Shown: positions 48,624 to 59,093, numbered from the stretch's first letter. The stretch is DNA of 64,000 bases from Gluconobacter wancherniae NBRC 103581 (GCF_007988885.1 NZ_BJUZ01000001.1:1240001-1304000); one strand, 5' to 3'. Numbers and translations: made by a program. Notes: generated by a model not told the origin, from the sequence alone.

Positions 48624-48659
48624 ATGAAGCCACTATCTGGCAATAAAATGGCAAAATAA
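48624..48659 (+). CDS. Possible 11-codon leader peptide
   Basis: An AAAGGAG ribosome binding site six bases ahead of ATG 48624 begins a short frame reading MKPLSGNKMAK then TAA. It lies in the 206-base region between galU and tRNA-Leu. The excellent ribosome binding site is unexpected if nothing is translated. Coding capacity is tiny, so this is a weak call; it might be a leader or a chance motif. Confidence 0.2.
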   Translation: MKPLSGNKMAK

Positions 48660-48744
48660 GAAAAACAGATCATCTTTTGGATGTTTCCCCAGAGGGGTGT
48701 TTCTGTATTTTCTTTATGATTTTGTCATCACCTCTGAAGAGGGA

Positions 48745-48830
48745 TGGTGCGGCCGAGAAGACTCGAACTTCCACGGGGTTGCCCCCACAAGCACCTCAAG
48801 CTTGCGCGTCTACCATTCCGCCACGGCCGC
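48745..48830 (-). tRNA. tRNA-Leu (GAG)
   Basis: 86-base minus-strand tRNA. The 5' GCGGCCG pairs perfectly with CGGCCGC, with discriminator A and encoded CCA at the 3' end. The anticodon stem CAAGC/GCTTG encloses TTGAGGT, giving anticodon GAG (48795-48797). A long variable arm (GTGGGGGCAACCCCGT) identifies the leucine type, and the T-loop is TTCGAGT. It lies just upstream of lipB on the opposite strand. Confidence 0.95.
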
Positions 48831-48887
48831 CCCGTGACAAACGACCCTGCTTAGTGCATGACCGTCCGGTGGGAGGGGCTATAGCTG

Positions 48888-49589
48888 ATGGTTGAAACGA
48901 GGGCAATCGCTGTGAGCGATTTTTGTGAAGAAATTCTGTGGAAAACAAATGAAAGACCGACACCCTACCCCGATGCCCTTGAATTCATGGCCGAAAAATC
49001 ACGAAAAATCAGGGAAGGCTCCGCCAGTCCGATCGTCTGGCTGGTTGAACACCCTCCTGTTTTCACAGCCGGAACCTCCGCCAAAGCAGACGATCTCTAT
49101 AATCCACACGGCTATCCTACATATGACGCTGGCCGTGGCGGACAGTGGACCTATCACGGTCCAGGGCAGCGCCTCGCATATGTCATGCTCGATCTCGCAC
49201 ACCCCAATGGCCCAACCCCACCAAGAGATCTCCGCGCTTTCGTAAAATCTCTTGAAAACTGGGTCATCGCCTCTCTGGCCCAGCTCGGCATCACGGCTTT
49301 CACACGAGAAGGCCGCATTGGTGTCTGGACAGTAGATCCCCAAAGTGGCCTTGAAGCGAAGATAGGGGCTCTGGGTATTCGCGTTAGCCGCTGGGTTAGC
49401 TGGCATGGCGTATCCATAAACGTGGACCCGGCCCTTGATGATTTCGATGGAATCGTGCCCTGCGGCATCAGAGAGTTCGGTGTGACCAGCATCAGCCGCT
49501 TCAACCCAAGCCTGACAATGCAGGACCTCGATTCGGCATTACTTCAATGCTGGTCACAATTTTTCGGATCTACTCCGAAGGAAATTTGA
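48888..49589 (+). CDS. lipB: Octanoyltransferase (lipoate biosynthesis)
   Basis: Transfers octanoyl groups from ACP to lipoyl domains. It has [38 protein letters not shown] (RGGxxTYHGPGQ), the catalytic lysine in [21 protein letters not shown], and the thiolate FDGIVPCGI. The length of 233 aa is normal. It overlaps the convergent LolA-like gene by 20 bases. LipA is not in the window. Confidence 0.95.
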   Translation: MVETRAIAVSDFCEEILWKTNERPTPYPDALEFMAEKSRKIREGSASPIVWLVEHPPVFTAGTSAKADDLYNPHGYPTYDAGRGGQWTYHGPGQRLAYVMLDLAHPNGPTPPRDLRAFVKSLENWVIASLAQLGITAFTREGRIGVWTVDPQSGLEAKIGALGIRVSRWVSWHGVSINVDPALDDFDGIVPCGIREFGVTSISRFNPSLTMQDLDSALLQCWSQFFGSTPKEI

Positions 49590-50163
49590 AAATATCCGGA
49601 TCGGTGGAAGAATTTTCGCTGATCTCGGAAAGGCTCACTCCAAAGTGGTGTTGGCGGGCATCAACGCCCTGCAACCCAACCAACTCCAGCCGCCCCTCGA
49701 TATCAGAGAACTGTAATGTCAGGAGCCCCTGTGAGGGATTGTCAGCCTGCGCTACCGAAACCTGCACCGAATCCGGCCCATGGCGAACATCCGTCACCTG
49801 CACCCCTTCATCGAAGCGAACAGGATACCGCAATAGCAGTCCCAGCGGGTTTCGCTTCAGTGAAAGCTGGGTAACAGCTCCGCTCCCTTGATCCGTCAGC
49901 ACCAGGTGCCCTTCCCCCGCAACAAGCTGCATCGGATGCGGAGAGACATAATCCAGCCGGAGGTGACCCGGGATGTAAGCGAAATGCCCAGCACTTTGCC
50001 CATCGTCCGGACCATTCTGCACGAAGGTAGCTTTCAGCCCCTTGAGTGTATTCAGATAAGCCTGAACACGACGGACATCGCCCTGCTGCGGCTGGGAAAG
50101 ATTCCCATAACCGCTTGTCGCGCAGCCGGAAAGCAGCAGCAGAGCAAGCAGCGTCCGCTTCAT
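49570..50163 (-). CDS. lolA: LolA-like outer membrane lipoprotein carrier with lipobox
   Basis: 197-residue periplasmic protein of the LolA fold: [20 protein letters not shown] at the start, [18 protein letters not shown] and [32 protein letters not shown], followed by [22 protein letters not shown]. LolA normally shuttles lipoproteins as a soluble protein. Here the N-terminus [18 protein letters not shown] has a lipobox with Cys at about residue 14, implying a lipid anchor. The gene overlaps bolA by four bases. Lipid anchoring may mean a LolA/LolB-like hybrid role. Confidence 0.8.
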   Translation of the reverse strand: MKRTLLALLLLSGCATSGYGNLSQPQQGDVRRVQAYLNTLKGLKATFVQNGPDDGQSAGHFAYIPGHLRLDYVSPHPMQLVAGEGHLVLTDQGSGAVTQLSLKRNPLGLLLRYPVRFDEGVQVTDVRHGPDSVQVSVAQADNPSQGLLTLQFSDIEGRLELVGLQGVDARQHHFGVSLSEISENSSTDPDIFKFPSE

Positions 50164-50450
50164 ACGCTCTCCTCAGCTTCCAAAACCAGCGAAAGAGCAT
50201 GAAGTCCGCTTTCAAACTCCGGAGCAAGCAGCGTGTTGACCAGTCGATGACGTGCAATGCGCCCAAGGCCATCGAAACGAGCACTTGTTACCGCAACATT
50301 GAAATGTGTCTCGCCTCCCTGCCCCAGCGCTTTTGCTGAAGCGTGATGGGCGTGCCGCGCACTGTCATCGTGAATTTCGAGATGCGTCGGAGCGAGTTCA
50401 CGCTCCAAAATCTCGCGGATACGGTCGGCGCGGGTGGAGTTGTTGTTCAT
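50160..50450 (-). CDS. bolA: BolA family protein
   Basis: 96-residue BolA-like alpha/beta protein. RIREILERELAPTHLEIHDDSARHAHHA is followed by GETHFNVAVTSARFDGLGRIARHRLVNTLLAPEF, the standard helix-turn block with conserved histidines that can bind Fe-S clusters with monothiol glutaredoxin. It is divergent from the J-domain gene, and the pair bolA/dnaJ-like/cobS/cobT is a frequent alphaproteobacterial block. Confidence 0.92.
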   Translation of the reverse strand: MNNNSTRADRIREILERELAPTHLEIHDDSARHAHHASAKALGQGGETHFNVAVTSARFDGLGRIARHRLVNTLLAPEFESGLHALSLVLEAEESV

Positions 50451-50518
50451 GTCAAAATCTTCCGCTCTGAAGAGAGTATACTTGCATCACATGCGGCTCG
50501 TTGCCCATATCAGACACC

Positions 50519-51151
50519 ATGCAGCGTAAATCCACCAGACATAGGGCCTTCGACCCCGATCCTGATGCACCCGACAGATGCTGTGACCACCCCGGTTGCA
50601 GCGAACCGGCAGGATATCGCGCGCCCAAAGGCCGCGACTCACTGAACAACTACTTCTGGTTCTGCCTGGACCACGTCCGCGAATACAACTCCCGCTGGGA
50701 CTATTATCGCGGCATGACGCCAGGACAGATTGAAGCGCATCTTCGTGCAGACGTATCCTGGCAACGGCCATCATGGAAACTGGGCACGGCAAGCGCTGGC
50801 GGTAAGGCAGAGTTTAACGAAGATGACATTCTCGACCCCCTGGATATCCTTGGTGCGACCCGTCGCAGCAGAGCCCAGCAGGCCCGGAATGCCCGTGACC
50901 GCAAGGCTTCTGCAGAGGCCGAGCGTGCCAGAACGGTGCCAGAGCCACTTCGCCAGCCTCTCGCGACACTTGATCTTACGTGGCCAGTGTCGTTCGATGA
51001 CGTAAAGACGCGCTATCGAAACCTTGCCCGCCGTCATCATCCAGACACCAACATTGGTGATCAGGGTGCCGAAGAGCGTTTCAAGACCATCAGTACGGCC
51101 TATGCTGTGCTGAGAACACATTTCACACGCCAGGATGATCTGGTCTGCTGA
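50519..51151 (+). CDS. J-domain protein
   Basis: 210-residue cytoplasmic protein with a C-terminal J domain: SFDDVKTRYRNLARRHHPDTNIGD, containing HPD, then AEERFKTISTAYAVL. The N-terminal part has a Cys-x-His-x-Gly-like CCDHPGCSEPAGYRAP and a WFCLDHVREYNSRWDYY region, typical of a DnaJ-like protein that precedes cobS in alphaproteobacteria. It probably recruits Hsp70, perhaps with CobST. The ATG 50519 is preferred over a TTG at 50501. Confidence 0.85.
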   Translation: MQRKSTRHRAFDPDPDAPDRCCDHPGCSEPAGYRAPKGRDSLNNYFWFCLDHVREYNSRWDYYRGMTPGQIEAHLRADVSWQRPSWKLGTASAGGKAEFNEDDILDPLDILGATRRSRAQQARNARDRKASAEAERARTVPEPLRQPLATLDLTWPVSFDDVKTRYRNLARRHHPDTNIGDQGAEERFKTISTAYAVLRTHFTRQDDLVC

Positions 51152-51235
51152 TTTTTAATACTGGAAGAGATAGGGATAAATCCCTGTATCTTCCGCAACG
51201 ACCTGTCCAAGATCCGAAAAGAGCCTGCCAGAACC

Positions 51236-52255
51236 ATGAGTGAATTCGCGACCATCGATGACGCCCCGGAAGCAGTGGAAACCGCAGAAAACGCGGCTCT
51301 GCCCACCAGCATGCTCGGCGCGCCCGACCTTGTGGTTTCTTCGCGAGAGGTCTTTGGCATTCGAACCGAAATGCAGGTTCCGGCTTACTCCCGCAGAAGC
51401 GAGCACGTGCCGGAAATTGATCCGTCCTATAAATTCGACGAAGACACGACCCGCGCGATCCTTGCAGGCTTCGCTTACAACCGCCGGGTCATGGTTCAGG
51501 GCTTCCATGGAACGGGAAAATCTTCCCATATTGAACAGATCGCAGCACGCCTGAACTGGCCCTGCGTGCGAATCAATCTCGACAGCCACATCTCGCGTAT
51601 CGATCTGATTGGGAAGGACGCAATCGTCTTACGCGACGGGAAGCAGGTCACTGAATTCCGCGAAGGCCTGCTGCCATGGTGCCTTCAGCACCCATGCGCG
51701 CTGATCTTTGATGAATACGACGCCGGACGGCCGGATGTGATGTTCGTCATCCAGCGCGTTCTGGAAGTCGAGGGCCATCTAACCCTACTTGATCAAAACC
51801 GGGTCATTCGCCCGAATCCGGCATTTCGCCTGTTTGCTACCGCCAACACCGTGGGCCTGGGAGACACGACAGGCCTGTATCACGGGACCCAGCAGATCAA
51901 TCAGGGGCAGATGGACCGCTGGAACATCGTCGCCACACTGAATTACCTCCCGCTTGAGCAGGAAGTTTCAATCGTCACATCCAAGCTCAAGATCGCTACA
52001 GACAACGCGGAAGAAACCAAGCTGGTCGAACGTATGGTTGCACTGGCCAATCTAACACGCGCGGGCTTCATGGCGGGCGATATCTCTACTGTGATGTCTC
52101 CGCGTTCTGTAATCGCCTGGGCAGAAAACAACCGCATCTTCAACGACGTCGCCTTCGCGTTCCGCCTTACATTCCTGAACAAATGCGATGAAGCCGAACG
52201 CAGCATCGTCGCTGAATACTACCAGCGCTGTTTCAATATTTCTCCGCTGGAGTAA
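51236..52255 (+). CDS. cobS: Cobaltochelatase AAA+ subunit CobS
   Basis: MoxR-type AAA+ ATPase of 339 aa that drives cobalt insertion in aerobic cobalamin synthesis together with CobT and CobN. Walker [19 protein letters not shown], Walker [16 protein letters not shown], and the family's [34 protein letters not shown] block are all intact. It is immediately followed by cobT. CobN is not in this window. Confidence 0.95.
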   Translation: MSEFATIDDAPEAVETAENAALPTSMLGAPDLVVSSREVFGIRTEMQVPAYSRRSEHVPEIDPSYKFDEDTTRAILAGFAYNRRVMVQGFHGTGKSSHIEQIAARLNWPCVRINLDSHISRIDLIGKDAIVLRDGKQVTEFREGLLPWCLQHPCALIFDEYDAGRPDVMFVIQRVLEVEGHLTLLDQNRVIRPNPAFRLFATANTVGLGDTTGLYHGTQQINQGQMDRWNIVATLNYLPLEQEVSIVTSKLKIATDNAEETKLVERMVALANLTRAGFMAGDISTVMSPRSVIAWAENNRIFNDVAFAFRLTFLNKCDEAERSIVAEYYQRCFNISPLE

Positions 52256-52261
52256 GCAGTC

Positions 52262-54133
52262 TTGGCTTCTTCACCGCTTCCTGCCTCTGACGAAGACCGT
52301 CAGGAAATTTTCCGCCGTGCAACAATTGCCACGCTTCGCGCCGTGGGAGGCCGTCCCGAACAGGACGTCTCCTTTCAGGACGCCGTACTGGGTGGCAACA
52401 TCGCCAAAAAGCCATCAACGGCGGATACAGTTCAGCTTCCTCATATTTCGCGGGGCCTCTCCACCCGCGAAATACAGAATATACGCGGCGCAGCAGATGC
52501 CGCTGCCCTGCGCCTGCGGCACCACGACGGTACGAAACATCGAGCACCGCCCGAAGCCGTAGCCCGGCAAACTTTCGAAGCGATCGAGCAGGCCCGTTGC
52601 GAAGTTTATGGATCGCGACACATGGCTGGCGTCCGCGCCAATCTGGACCAGCGACTGGTACAGAAATGCGCAGATGCCGGCTGCAACAAGATGGCTTCAA
52701 AAGAAGACATGCCCGCTTCCATGGCGCTGGGACTTCTGGCACGCGAAGCAATGTCGGGTGAGCACGCACCTTCGCAGGCTGGCCCAGCGCTGGAGGAATG
52801 GCGCAAATCGCTCTCTCCATCGGCTACAGCCGCACTCGAGGAGATGGCTCGTACACAGTCCAGCCAACAGGACTTTGCCCGTGCATGCACGAATCTGCTC
52901 AGTGCATGCCAGCTGACAGAACTGCCTGAGGAAGTCGAACAGCAGGCCCCTTCACAGGAAAGCGGCGACGACGAGGAAACGGAAGAAGACGTCCCCACCC
53001 CACAGGAAGACGATGAGACACCCTCCGCCGGTGATGATCAACAAGACGGGTATCAACCCGAAAGTGGCGAGCCTGGAAATGCGGGCGACAGTGATGCCTC
53101 CGATTCTCTTGATGAACCTGAAACCGGATCAGAGGAAGCGGCAGGCCCCTCAGATCAGTCTCCGGACGGAGACGACATTCCCGGAGCCGTAACCCCATAT
53201 AAAGCTTTCACGACAGAATTTGATGAAGAGATCAGCGCGACCGATCTCTGTGACCCCGAAGAGCTTGATCGCCTGAGACAGCAGCTTGACCAGCAGCTCG
53301 TTCATCTTCAGGGCATCGTGTCGCGCCTTGCGCATCGCCTTCAGCGCCGCCTGATGGCACAGCAGCAGCGCCGATGGGACTTCGAGCAGGAAGAAGGTAT
53401 TTTGGACGCCGGGCGCCTCTCCCGCGTTGTCACAAACCCTACCCTCTCTCTTTCGTACAAGCACGAGCGTGAAACAGAGTTCAGAGATACAATCGTCACG
53501 CTGCTGATCGATAATTCGGGTTCCATGCGCGGACGTCCGATCGGCACTGCGGCGATCTGTGGTGATATCCTGTCGCGCACACTTGAGCGCTGCGGCGTAA
53601 AAGTGGAGGTGCTCGGTTTTACCACGCGGGCATGGAAAGGCGGCCAAAGCCGCGAACAGTGGATCCGCCAGGAACGCCCCGCAAATCCCGGCCGCCTGAA
53701 CGATCTACGCCATATCGTCTACAAGGACGCCGACACCCCCTGGAGACGTGCCCGGCGCAACCTTGGCCTGATGCTGCGTGATGGGGTTCTGAAAGAAAAT
53801 ATCGACGGCGAATCCCTGCTTTGGGCCTGGAAACGGCTGAGCAGGCGCTCCGAGCATCGCCATATCCTTATGGTGATTTCAGACGGCGCACCTGTGGACG
53901 ACAGTACGTTCTCGGCAAATCCTCCGAGCTATCTCGAGGATCACCTTCGCAAGGTCATTGGACGCATCGAGAGCGACCGGAACACCGAACTGGTCGCTAT
54001 TGGAATTGGCCACGACGTCACCCGGTATTACCGCAACAGCGTGACGATCAGTTCAGCAGAAGATCTGGGTGGAACAATGATGGCCCAGCTGAGCGAACTG
54101 TTCAGCCCACGCGCTGGCCGCAAAGCGCAATAA
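52262..54133 (+). CDS. cobT: Cobaltochelatase subunit CobT
   Basis: 623-residue partner of CobS. The N-terminal half is helical, followed by a long acidic stretch (about 235-320, rich in Glu/Asp/Ser/Gln). The C-terminal von Willebrand A domain has the MIDAS motif [29 protein letters not shown] and a later [16 protein letters not shown]. It begins at TTG 52262 with GGAG nine bases upstream. The start is six bases after cobS ends, and the 3' end overlaps the convergent decarboxylase by 32 bases. Confidence 0.93.
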   Translation: MASSPLPASDEDRQEIFRRATIATLRAVGGRPEQDVSFQDAVLGGNIAKKPSTADTVQLPHISRGLSTREIQNIRGAADAAALRLRHHDGTKHRAPPEAVARQTFEAIEQARCEVYGSRHMAGVRANLDQRLVQKCADAGCNKMASKEDMPASMALGLLAREAMSGEHAPSQAGPALEEWRKSLSPSATAALEEMARTQSSQQDFARACTNLLSACQLTELPEEVEQQAPSQESGDDEETEEDVPTPQEDDETPSAGDDQQDGYQPESGEPGNAGDSDASDSLDEPETGSEEAAGPSDQSPDGDDIPGAVTPYKAFTTEFDEEISATDLCDPEELDRLRQQLDQQLVHLQGIVSRLAHRLQRRLMAQQQRRWDFEQEEGILDAGRLSRVVTNPTLSLSYKHERETEFRDTIVTLLIDNSGSMRGRPIGTAAICGDILSRTLERCGVKVEVLGFTTRAWKGGQSREQWIRQERPANPGRLNDLRHIVYKDADTPWRRARRNLGLMLRDGVLKENIDGESLLWAWKRLSRRSEHRHILMVISDGAPVDDSTFSANPPSYLEDHLRKVIGRIESDRNTELVAIGIGHDVTRYYRNSVTISSAEDLGGTMMAQLSELFSPRAGRKAQ

Positions 54134-55514
54134 CCCCATCCAGCATCCTGTCGACGTCCCTGCTGGTCGTGCGGTGATTAACAATCGCCGCACGTATCGC
54201 AAGGCGGCCATGAATACGGGTTGTGGAAGGTGCCGCAATGCCGCTTTCATGCAGGTCCTGTACCAGCTCCGACACCTCTGCATCCGATAATGCGTCCACC
54301 CCAAAACACACAATATTCAGAGTTACGGGCGCGAGGAGCGTCAACCCTTCAGTCGCCTCAATCCTGTCACGCAGGTGCCGAGCAACAGCACAGCAGTCAT
54401 CTACCATCTGCCCCATGCGATGGGCACCGTAATGACCGAGCGTCATCCAGACCTTGAGCGCGCGGAACCCCCTGGAAAGATCAGGGCCAAAATCACAGAA
54501 CCAAGGCGCATTCCCGGCAAGACCACGCTCTTCGCGTTTCAGGTAATCCAAAGACTGGGTAAATGCTGCGGCATGCAATGTTCGGTCCCGAACCAGAACA
54601 CAGCCAGCGTCGTATGGAACCTGAGCCCATTTGTGGAAGTCAAAGGCGAGACTGTCTGCCTTGCCTATCCCCGCAAGAAGTGGGGCGTAGGTGGGCGAAA
54701 GGCAGGCCAATGCTCCAAAAGCTGCATCGACATGAAACCAGAGATCAAACTCCCTCGCGACAGCGTAAACAGCCTCCAGATCATCCACAGCACCACAATC
54801 CACCGTCCCGGCGGTGCCTGCGATCATGAAGGGCGTATGCCCCGCCGCCATGTCAGCGACAATCATTTCCCGAAGAGCGCGGATATCCATCTGATGCTCT
54901 GCCGTAACAGGCACGCGACGCAGTGAGTCGCTCCCGAATCCCGCAAGATCGAAAGCACGCGGAAGACAGCCATGGGCCGTTGTCGCGGCATATCCCACCA
55001 TCCGGGGGCCGGAAACACCTCGATTGCGCAGTTCCGGCATTTTCGCCCGGCTGGCGGTAATGACACTGATGAAATTTGCCATGGAAGAACCAGTGACCAG
55101 ACAGCCAGAACCATCAACCGGCATACCGACCATCTCAAGTGCCCAGCGAATGACCTCCCGCTCAACTTCGACTGCCGCATGATCACGACCGCCACAGTTT
55201 GCGTTCAAACCGCCTGCCAGCATCTCGGCGAGCATTCCCACAGGCGTGCCCGCTCCATGTACCCACCCCATGAAGCCCGGATGAGTGTTTCCATTTCCAT
55301 ATGGGACGATAGTACGCCTGAAACGGGCGTATAAATCCTCAAGAGACGTCCCTGTATCGGGCAACCCCTCCTTAAAAGACTGACGGATATCATCTGGCAT
55401 GGGCTGCCAGACAGGTCCTTGGCCTACCGCCTCCATTCCATCGAACAGATCATCGAGCATCCGATGCCCTGCTGCGCGAATGTTCGTCCAGTTTTCAGGA
55501 TCGAGCCCCGCCAT
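54102..55514 (-). CDS. PLP-dependent aromatic-L-amino-acid-type decarboxylase
   Basis: 470-residue group II decarboxylase. It has [67 protein letters not shown], and the Schiff-base lysine in [19 protein letters not shown]. The C-terminal small domain ends with [23 protein letters not shown]-like sequence. Substrate could be tryptophan, DOPA/tyrosine or another aromatic or acidic amino acid; the sequence alone does not decide. It is a single gene. Confidence 0.85.
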   Translation of the reverse strand: MAGLDPENWTNIRAAGHRMLDDLFDGMEAVGQGPVWQPMPDDIRQSFKEGLPDTGTSLEDLYARFRRTIVPYGNGNTHPGFMGWVHGAGTPVGMLAEMLAGGLNANCGGRDHAAVEVEREVIRWALEMVGMPVDGSGCLVTGSSMANFISVITASRAKMPELRNRGVSGPRMVGYAATTAHGCLPRAFDLAGFGSDSLRRVPVTAEHQMDIRALREMIVADMAAGHTPFMIAGTAGTVDCGAVDDLEAVYAVAREFDLWFHVDAAFGALACLSPTYAPLLAGIGKADSLAFDFHKWAQVPYDAGCVLVRDRTLHAAAFTQSLDYLKREERGLAGNAPWFCDFGPDLSRGFRALKVWMTLGHYGAHRMGQMVDDCCAVARHLRDRIEATEGLTLLAPVTLNIVCFGVDALSDAEVSELVQDLHESGIAAPSTTRIHGRLAIRAAIVNHRTTSRDVDRMLDGVIALCGQRVG

Positions 55515-55582
55515 GATCTGTCTCCTCAGTTGTGCCGCTTCCGGGCATCAGCCGATATAGAGGCACTCCATGAATGTCACGT

Positions 55583-56401
55583 CTATAAAAGAGCCGAAAA
55601 CAGCGAGGACGAGCTGGACGAGGAGCTACCCGTAAAGAGCGAAAGAATTCCATCACTGGACGAATCCGCACCATACAGGGTTAGCGTGCTGGCAGGTGTT
55701 GTGGTGGTCTGCGGATTGATCTGCAACATTGCAAGATACTGCTCCGCATAACGCTGCACACCTGCCGTCGTGGAGAAATTAGAGAGCTTCAGACGCGGCT
55801 CAAGAAGGCGAACCTGTTGATCATAATCAAGAGCACCAAACTGCGTGGGATCAAATCCCGAAACAGTTTCGGCGACTTTCAGCAGCTTCGGATCAGCCAT
55901 GATGCTTTCCAACGTGGCCCCGGCTTTCACGGTCCGCGTAAAATACAGCGCATCTCCCAAGCCCGGCGTTTCTGTCTGAACCGCGGTTTCGTAAGAGTTG
56001 GTAAGATAGTTATCCGAAATAGATTGCAGCTTTGTCTGCGATGATAGCGGAGACGTTGACCAGTCCGAAAACGCGGTCGCGAAGGCTTTCCACGCGGTAT
56101 TACCTGAACGCTGGGCCAACGATTTCGATGATGTAGGGTCCTCTGTCATGAGCGATTTCAACACAGCTGTCTGATTGATCGCGGAGGACATCCCGAAGGA
56201 GCCGAGAACGACTGTAAGAACTTTATAGTTCTTCAACAGTTGCTCCGGCGTTGTGATGGAAGACGCTTCGCTATTGAATGCCTTGAGAGCCTGCTGGCTT
56301 GCAGTGCTGGTTTTCTCCCAGTTACTGACGGCTTTGGTCTCGTTTTTGACGGCAGTCAGATATTGGGGGATCGCTGGCATGGCGGAAATACTTGATGACA
56401 T
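55583..56401 (-). CDS. DUF1217 (flagellar-associated) protein
   Basis: 272-residue protein rich in Ser/Thr/Ala with a run of Ser near the C-terminus. It has the DUF1217 pattern of alphaproteobacterial flagellar proteins: LLKNYKVLTVVLGSFGM, LMTEDPTSSKSLAQRSGNTAWKAF and VAETVSGFDPTQFGALDYDQQVRLLEPRL. The exact role in the flagellum is unknown. A GAGGAA stretch nine bases before ATG 56401 supports the start. No other flagellar gene is near, so it is an isolated member. Confidence 0.8.
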   Translation of the reverse strand: MSSSISAMPAIPQYLTAVKNETKAVSNWEKTSTASQQALKAFNSEASSITTPEQLLKNYKVLTVVLGSFGMSSAINQTAVLKSLMTEDPTSSKSLAQRSGNTAWKAFATAFSDWSTSPLSSQTKLQSISDNYLTNSYETAVQTETPGLGDALYFTRTVKAGATLESIMADPKLLKVAETVSGFDPTQFGALDYDQQVRLLEPRLKLSNFSTTAGVQRYAEQYLAMLQINPQTTTTPASTLTLYGADSSSDGILSLFTGSSSSSSSSLFSALL

Positions 56402-56446
56402 GCGCTGATTCCTCAGAAGCCTGATATTTTTTGTTTTTACCCCCCG

Positions 56447-56465
56447 AACGTTAATGCAACGTTAA
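56447..56465. repeat. Two AACGTTAA direct repeats 11 bases apart
   Basis: AACGTTAA occurs at 56447-56454 and 56458-56465, between the divergent DUF1217 and ATP-grasp genes. AACGTT is itself a palindrome, and the 11-base spacing places both on one face of the helix. It could be an operator for either gene or a chance repeat in an AT-rich promoter region. Confidence 0.3.
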
Positions 56466-56549
56466 GCGCTTCAAAGCCGTTTTTTGTCATTGACGCCTCT
56501 CTCTTCGAGACCCACAGTTTCGTTGGGATTTGTAAATGGATTAGCGCGC

Positions 56550-58013
56550 ATGAGCGGAACAGACACTCCAGATATCCGACTGTTTGCTGGCTATGATCCA
56601 AATGGTTTCTTCTGCGAACTCACCAATCGCCGGGACGGCCAGGACGCATCCATCGAACTCCTCAAGCAGCGTCTCTCAAGCATGACGCCCACGCTTCTGC
56701 AGGAGCGCTCGGACTCAGCAGAAGTCGAGCTCTATAACCTTGGCATTACGTTCACCGTCTATACTGAACGCACGGCCATAGACCGCATCCTGCCGTTTGA
56801 CCTCATACCTCGCATTATTACAAAATCAGAATGGAAATTCCTAGAGGCTGGCATCATCCAGCGCGTCAGAGCCCTCAACCATTTTCTTTGGGACATCTAT
56901 CATGATCAGAACATCCTGAAAGAAGGGATTATCCCAGCAGCCCTCATTCTGGAAAATCCTGGTTACAGGCCAGAAATGGTAGGGTTTGATCCACCGGGCC
57001 GCGTCTATATCCACGTCTGCGGCACTGACATCATCCGCGATCCAAGCGGACGGTTCATTGTACTTGAAGACAATGCACGCACGCCATCAGGCGTGAGCTA
57101 TGTCATCGAGAACAGACATATGATGCGCCGTTGCATGCCCGATCTGCTAGCCAATCTCGATCTGCGCCCCGTAGACGAATATGGCTCCAGATTACGCCAG
57201 ACTTTATGTGACGTCGCCCCTGAGGGCATCGAGAACCCTCAGGTCGTCCTCCTGTCTCCTGGAACATACAATTCCGCGTATTTTGAACACGTCTTTCTGG
57301 CCCGTGAAATGGGTGTGCCGCTTGTCGAAGGGCGCGACCTCGTCGTGCGGGAAGACAATTGCGTTTACATGAAAACGATTGCAGGCCTCAAACGTGTCCA
57401 CTCCATCTATCGACGCATCGACGATGCTTTTCTGGACCCGGAGGCTTTCAATCCTGAGAGCATGCTCGGTGTTCCGGGCCTCATGCGGGCCTACAAGGCC
57501 GGAACGGTCACGCTCGCAAATGCTATCGGTACCGGGGTAGCAGACGACAAGGCCGTGTATATCTACGTGCCACAGATGATCGAATATTATCTTGGTGAAA
57601 AACCCCTGCTCGACAACGTGCAAACCCATCTGTGCGGCAAACCGGAAGGCTTGCAGTACACACTCGACAACCTGGAAAAGCTGGTCGTGAAGCCTGTGGG
57701 CGAGTCAGGAGGATATGGCATGATCATCGGTCCACACGCCACGCCCGAGGAATGTGCGGCGTTTCGCGAAAAGCTTCAGGCCGATCCCGCAAACTACATC
57801 AGCCAACCGGTCATCAGCCTTTCTGCATCCCCGACCCTATGCGACGGAAAAATTGAGGCGCGTCACGTAGACCTGCGTCCATTCACCCTGAGCGGCGCAC
57901 AAACATGGGTGCTGCCGGGGGCGCTCTCCCGTGTAGCCCTTCGCAAAGGCTCACTGGTCGTCAATTCCTCACAGGGCGGCGGCTCCAAAGATACATGGGT
58001 GCTCGCATCATGA
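56550..58013 (+). CDS. Circularly permuted ATP-grasp protein
   Basis: 487-residue ATP-grasp enzyme of the circularly permuted type. Core blocks: FDLIPRIITKSEWKFLEAGIIQRVRALNHFLWDIYHDQ, RDPSGRFIVLEDNARTPSGVSYVIENR, VVLLSPGTYNSAYFEHVFLAREMGVPLVEGRDLVV, KLVVKPVGESGGYGMIIGPHA and SLSASPTLCDGKIEARHVDLRPF. Predicted to form an amide or peptide-like bond with an unknown small substrate. It starts at ATG 56550 (a TTG at 56484 is the alternative) and overlaps the alpha-E gene by four bases (ATGA). Confidence 0.87.
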   Translation: MSGTDTPDIRLFAGYDPNGFFCELTNRRDGQDASIELLKQRLSSMTPTLLQERSDSAEVELYNLGITFTVYTERTAIDRILPFDLIPRIITKSEWKFLEAGIIQRVRALNHFLWDIYHDQNILKEGIIPAALILENPGYRPEMVGFDPPGRVYIHVCGTDIIRDPSGRFIVLEDNARTPSGVSYVIENRHMMRRCMPDLLANLDLRPVDEYGSRLRQTLCDVAPEGIENPQVVLLSPGTYNSAYFEHVFLAREMGVPLVEGRDLVVREDNCVYMKTIAGLKRVHSIYRRIDDAFLDPEAFNPESMLGVPGLMRAYKAGTVTLANAIGTGVADDKAVYIYVPQMIEYYLGEKPLLDNVQTHLCGKPEGLQYTLDNLEKLVVKPVGESGGYGMIIGPHATPEECAAFREKLQADPANYISQPVISLSASPTLCDGKIEARHVDLRPFTLSGAQTWVLPGALSRVALRKGSLVVNSSQGGGSKDTWVLAS

Positions 58014-59032
58014 GCCAAAGCCAGTTCCAGGCCCACATAGACACCGTCCGGACCAGCACTGCTTCCAGCGAATTCCTGCGTGATCCGCTTCCCCTGCTGG
58101 CACGCTACGCCGAGAGCATGCTCTGGCTCGCACGCTACATGGAGCGTATCGAAAATCTTGCACGTCTGATCGACGTCAACGAGACGTTCATGCGCCTGCG
58201 TACCGTCACGAATGGCTGGGAAGCCATCCTCGAGATGAATGACGATAGTGATTTTTATGCCGATACGTATGGTGAAGTGACGAACGAACAGGTCATCGCG
58301 TTTTATATCATCGATCCGCGCAATCCGAATTCGATCGTGTCCATGGCGCTCGCTGCGCGCGAGAACGCCCGGACATTGCGGCCACTTATTTCCACCGAAA
58401 TGTGGATACAGCTCAATGTCTTCACCAATTTCATCAAAGGTCTCTCTGCACGCGATATCGTCATCTCGCGTCTTTCGGCGCTGTGCAAACGCATCAAGCA
58501 GGATTGCCAGACCCATATTGGCATCACGGAAGGCACACTTTTCCGCGATCAGGCATGGCTGTTCAACCAGCTTGGCAGGCAACTGGAACGCGCAGATCAG
58601 ACCACTCGACTGATCGACATCAAGTACCATGCTCTCATGCCGGGCCTTAAGGATGTAGGCTCCGAAATTGATGAAAGCCAATGGACGGCCGTCTTAAGAT
58701 CCGCAGCAGGTTATCACGCTTACAGACGCTTGATGCCAAACGCCATTTCACCGGCTGCAGTTGTTGGTTTTCTCTTGAAAAACAATGGCTTCCCACGATC
58801 ACTGACAACATGTCTGCGCCATACACACCACGCACTTTCGCTTCTGCGCGCGGATTACGGTCTGCGAGGTGCCTCGATCATTGTCGAAGACGTCGAGCAG
58901 ATGCAGAACATCATTTCAGGCCAGAACATCGAGACAATCATCCTGCGCGGACTGCACGAATTCCTCAGTGGCATGCGCGAAGAAATTGCGAACATTCAGG
59001 ATGAGATTGCCACCACATTCTGGCCTCTTTGA
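58010..59032 (+). CDS. Alpha-E domain (DUF403) protein
   Basis: 340-residue all-helical alpha-E protein: LLARYAESMLWLARYMERIENLARLIDVNETFMRL at the N-terminus, then IDPRNPNSIVSMALAARENARTLRPLISTEMWIQLN, and LLKNNGFPRSLTTCLRHTHHALSLL. The family is the regular partner of circularly permuted ATP-grasp enzymes, often with a transglutaminase, in predicted peptide-synthesis or ligation systems. No reaction is proven. The ATGA overlap with the ATP-grasp gene supports coupled translation. The usual transglutaminase gene is absent here. Confidence 0.88.
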   Translation: MSQSQFQAHIDTVRTSTASSEFLRDPLPLLARYAESMLWLARYMERIENLARLIDVNETFMRLRTVTNGWEAILEMNDDSDFYADTYGEVTNEQVIAFYIIDPRNPNSIVSMALAARENARTLRPLISTEMWIQLNVFTNFIKGLSARDIVISRLSALCKRIKQDCQTHIGITEGTLFRDQAWLFNQLGRQLERADQTTRLIDIKYHALMPGLKDVGSEIDESQWTAVLRSAAGYHAYRRLMPNAISPAAVVGFLLKNNGFPRSLTTCLRHTHHALSLLRADYGLRGASIIVEDVEQMQNIISGQNIETIILRGLHEFLSGMREEIANIQDEIATTFWPL

Positions 59033-59093
59033 CATGACATCTCCTTAATTGTCCCCATTGTCGGGAAAAGCCCGGCGCGCCATGTGTGAAGGC

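Noticed and set aside
48731-48742. Terminator after tRNA-Leu
   Set aside because: CCTCT/AGAGG is a five-base stem with a two-base loop and no T-run in the right direction.
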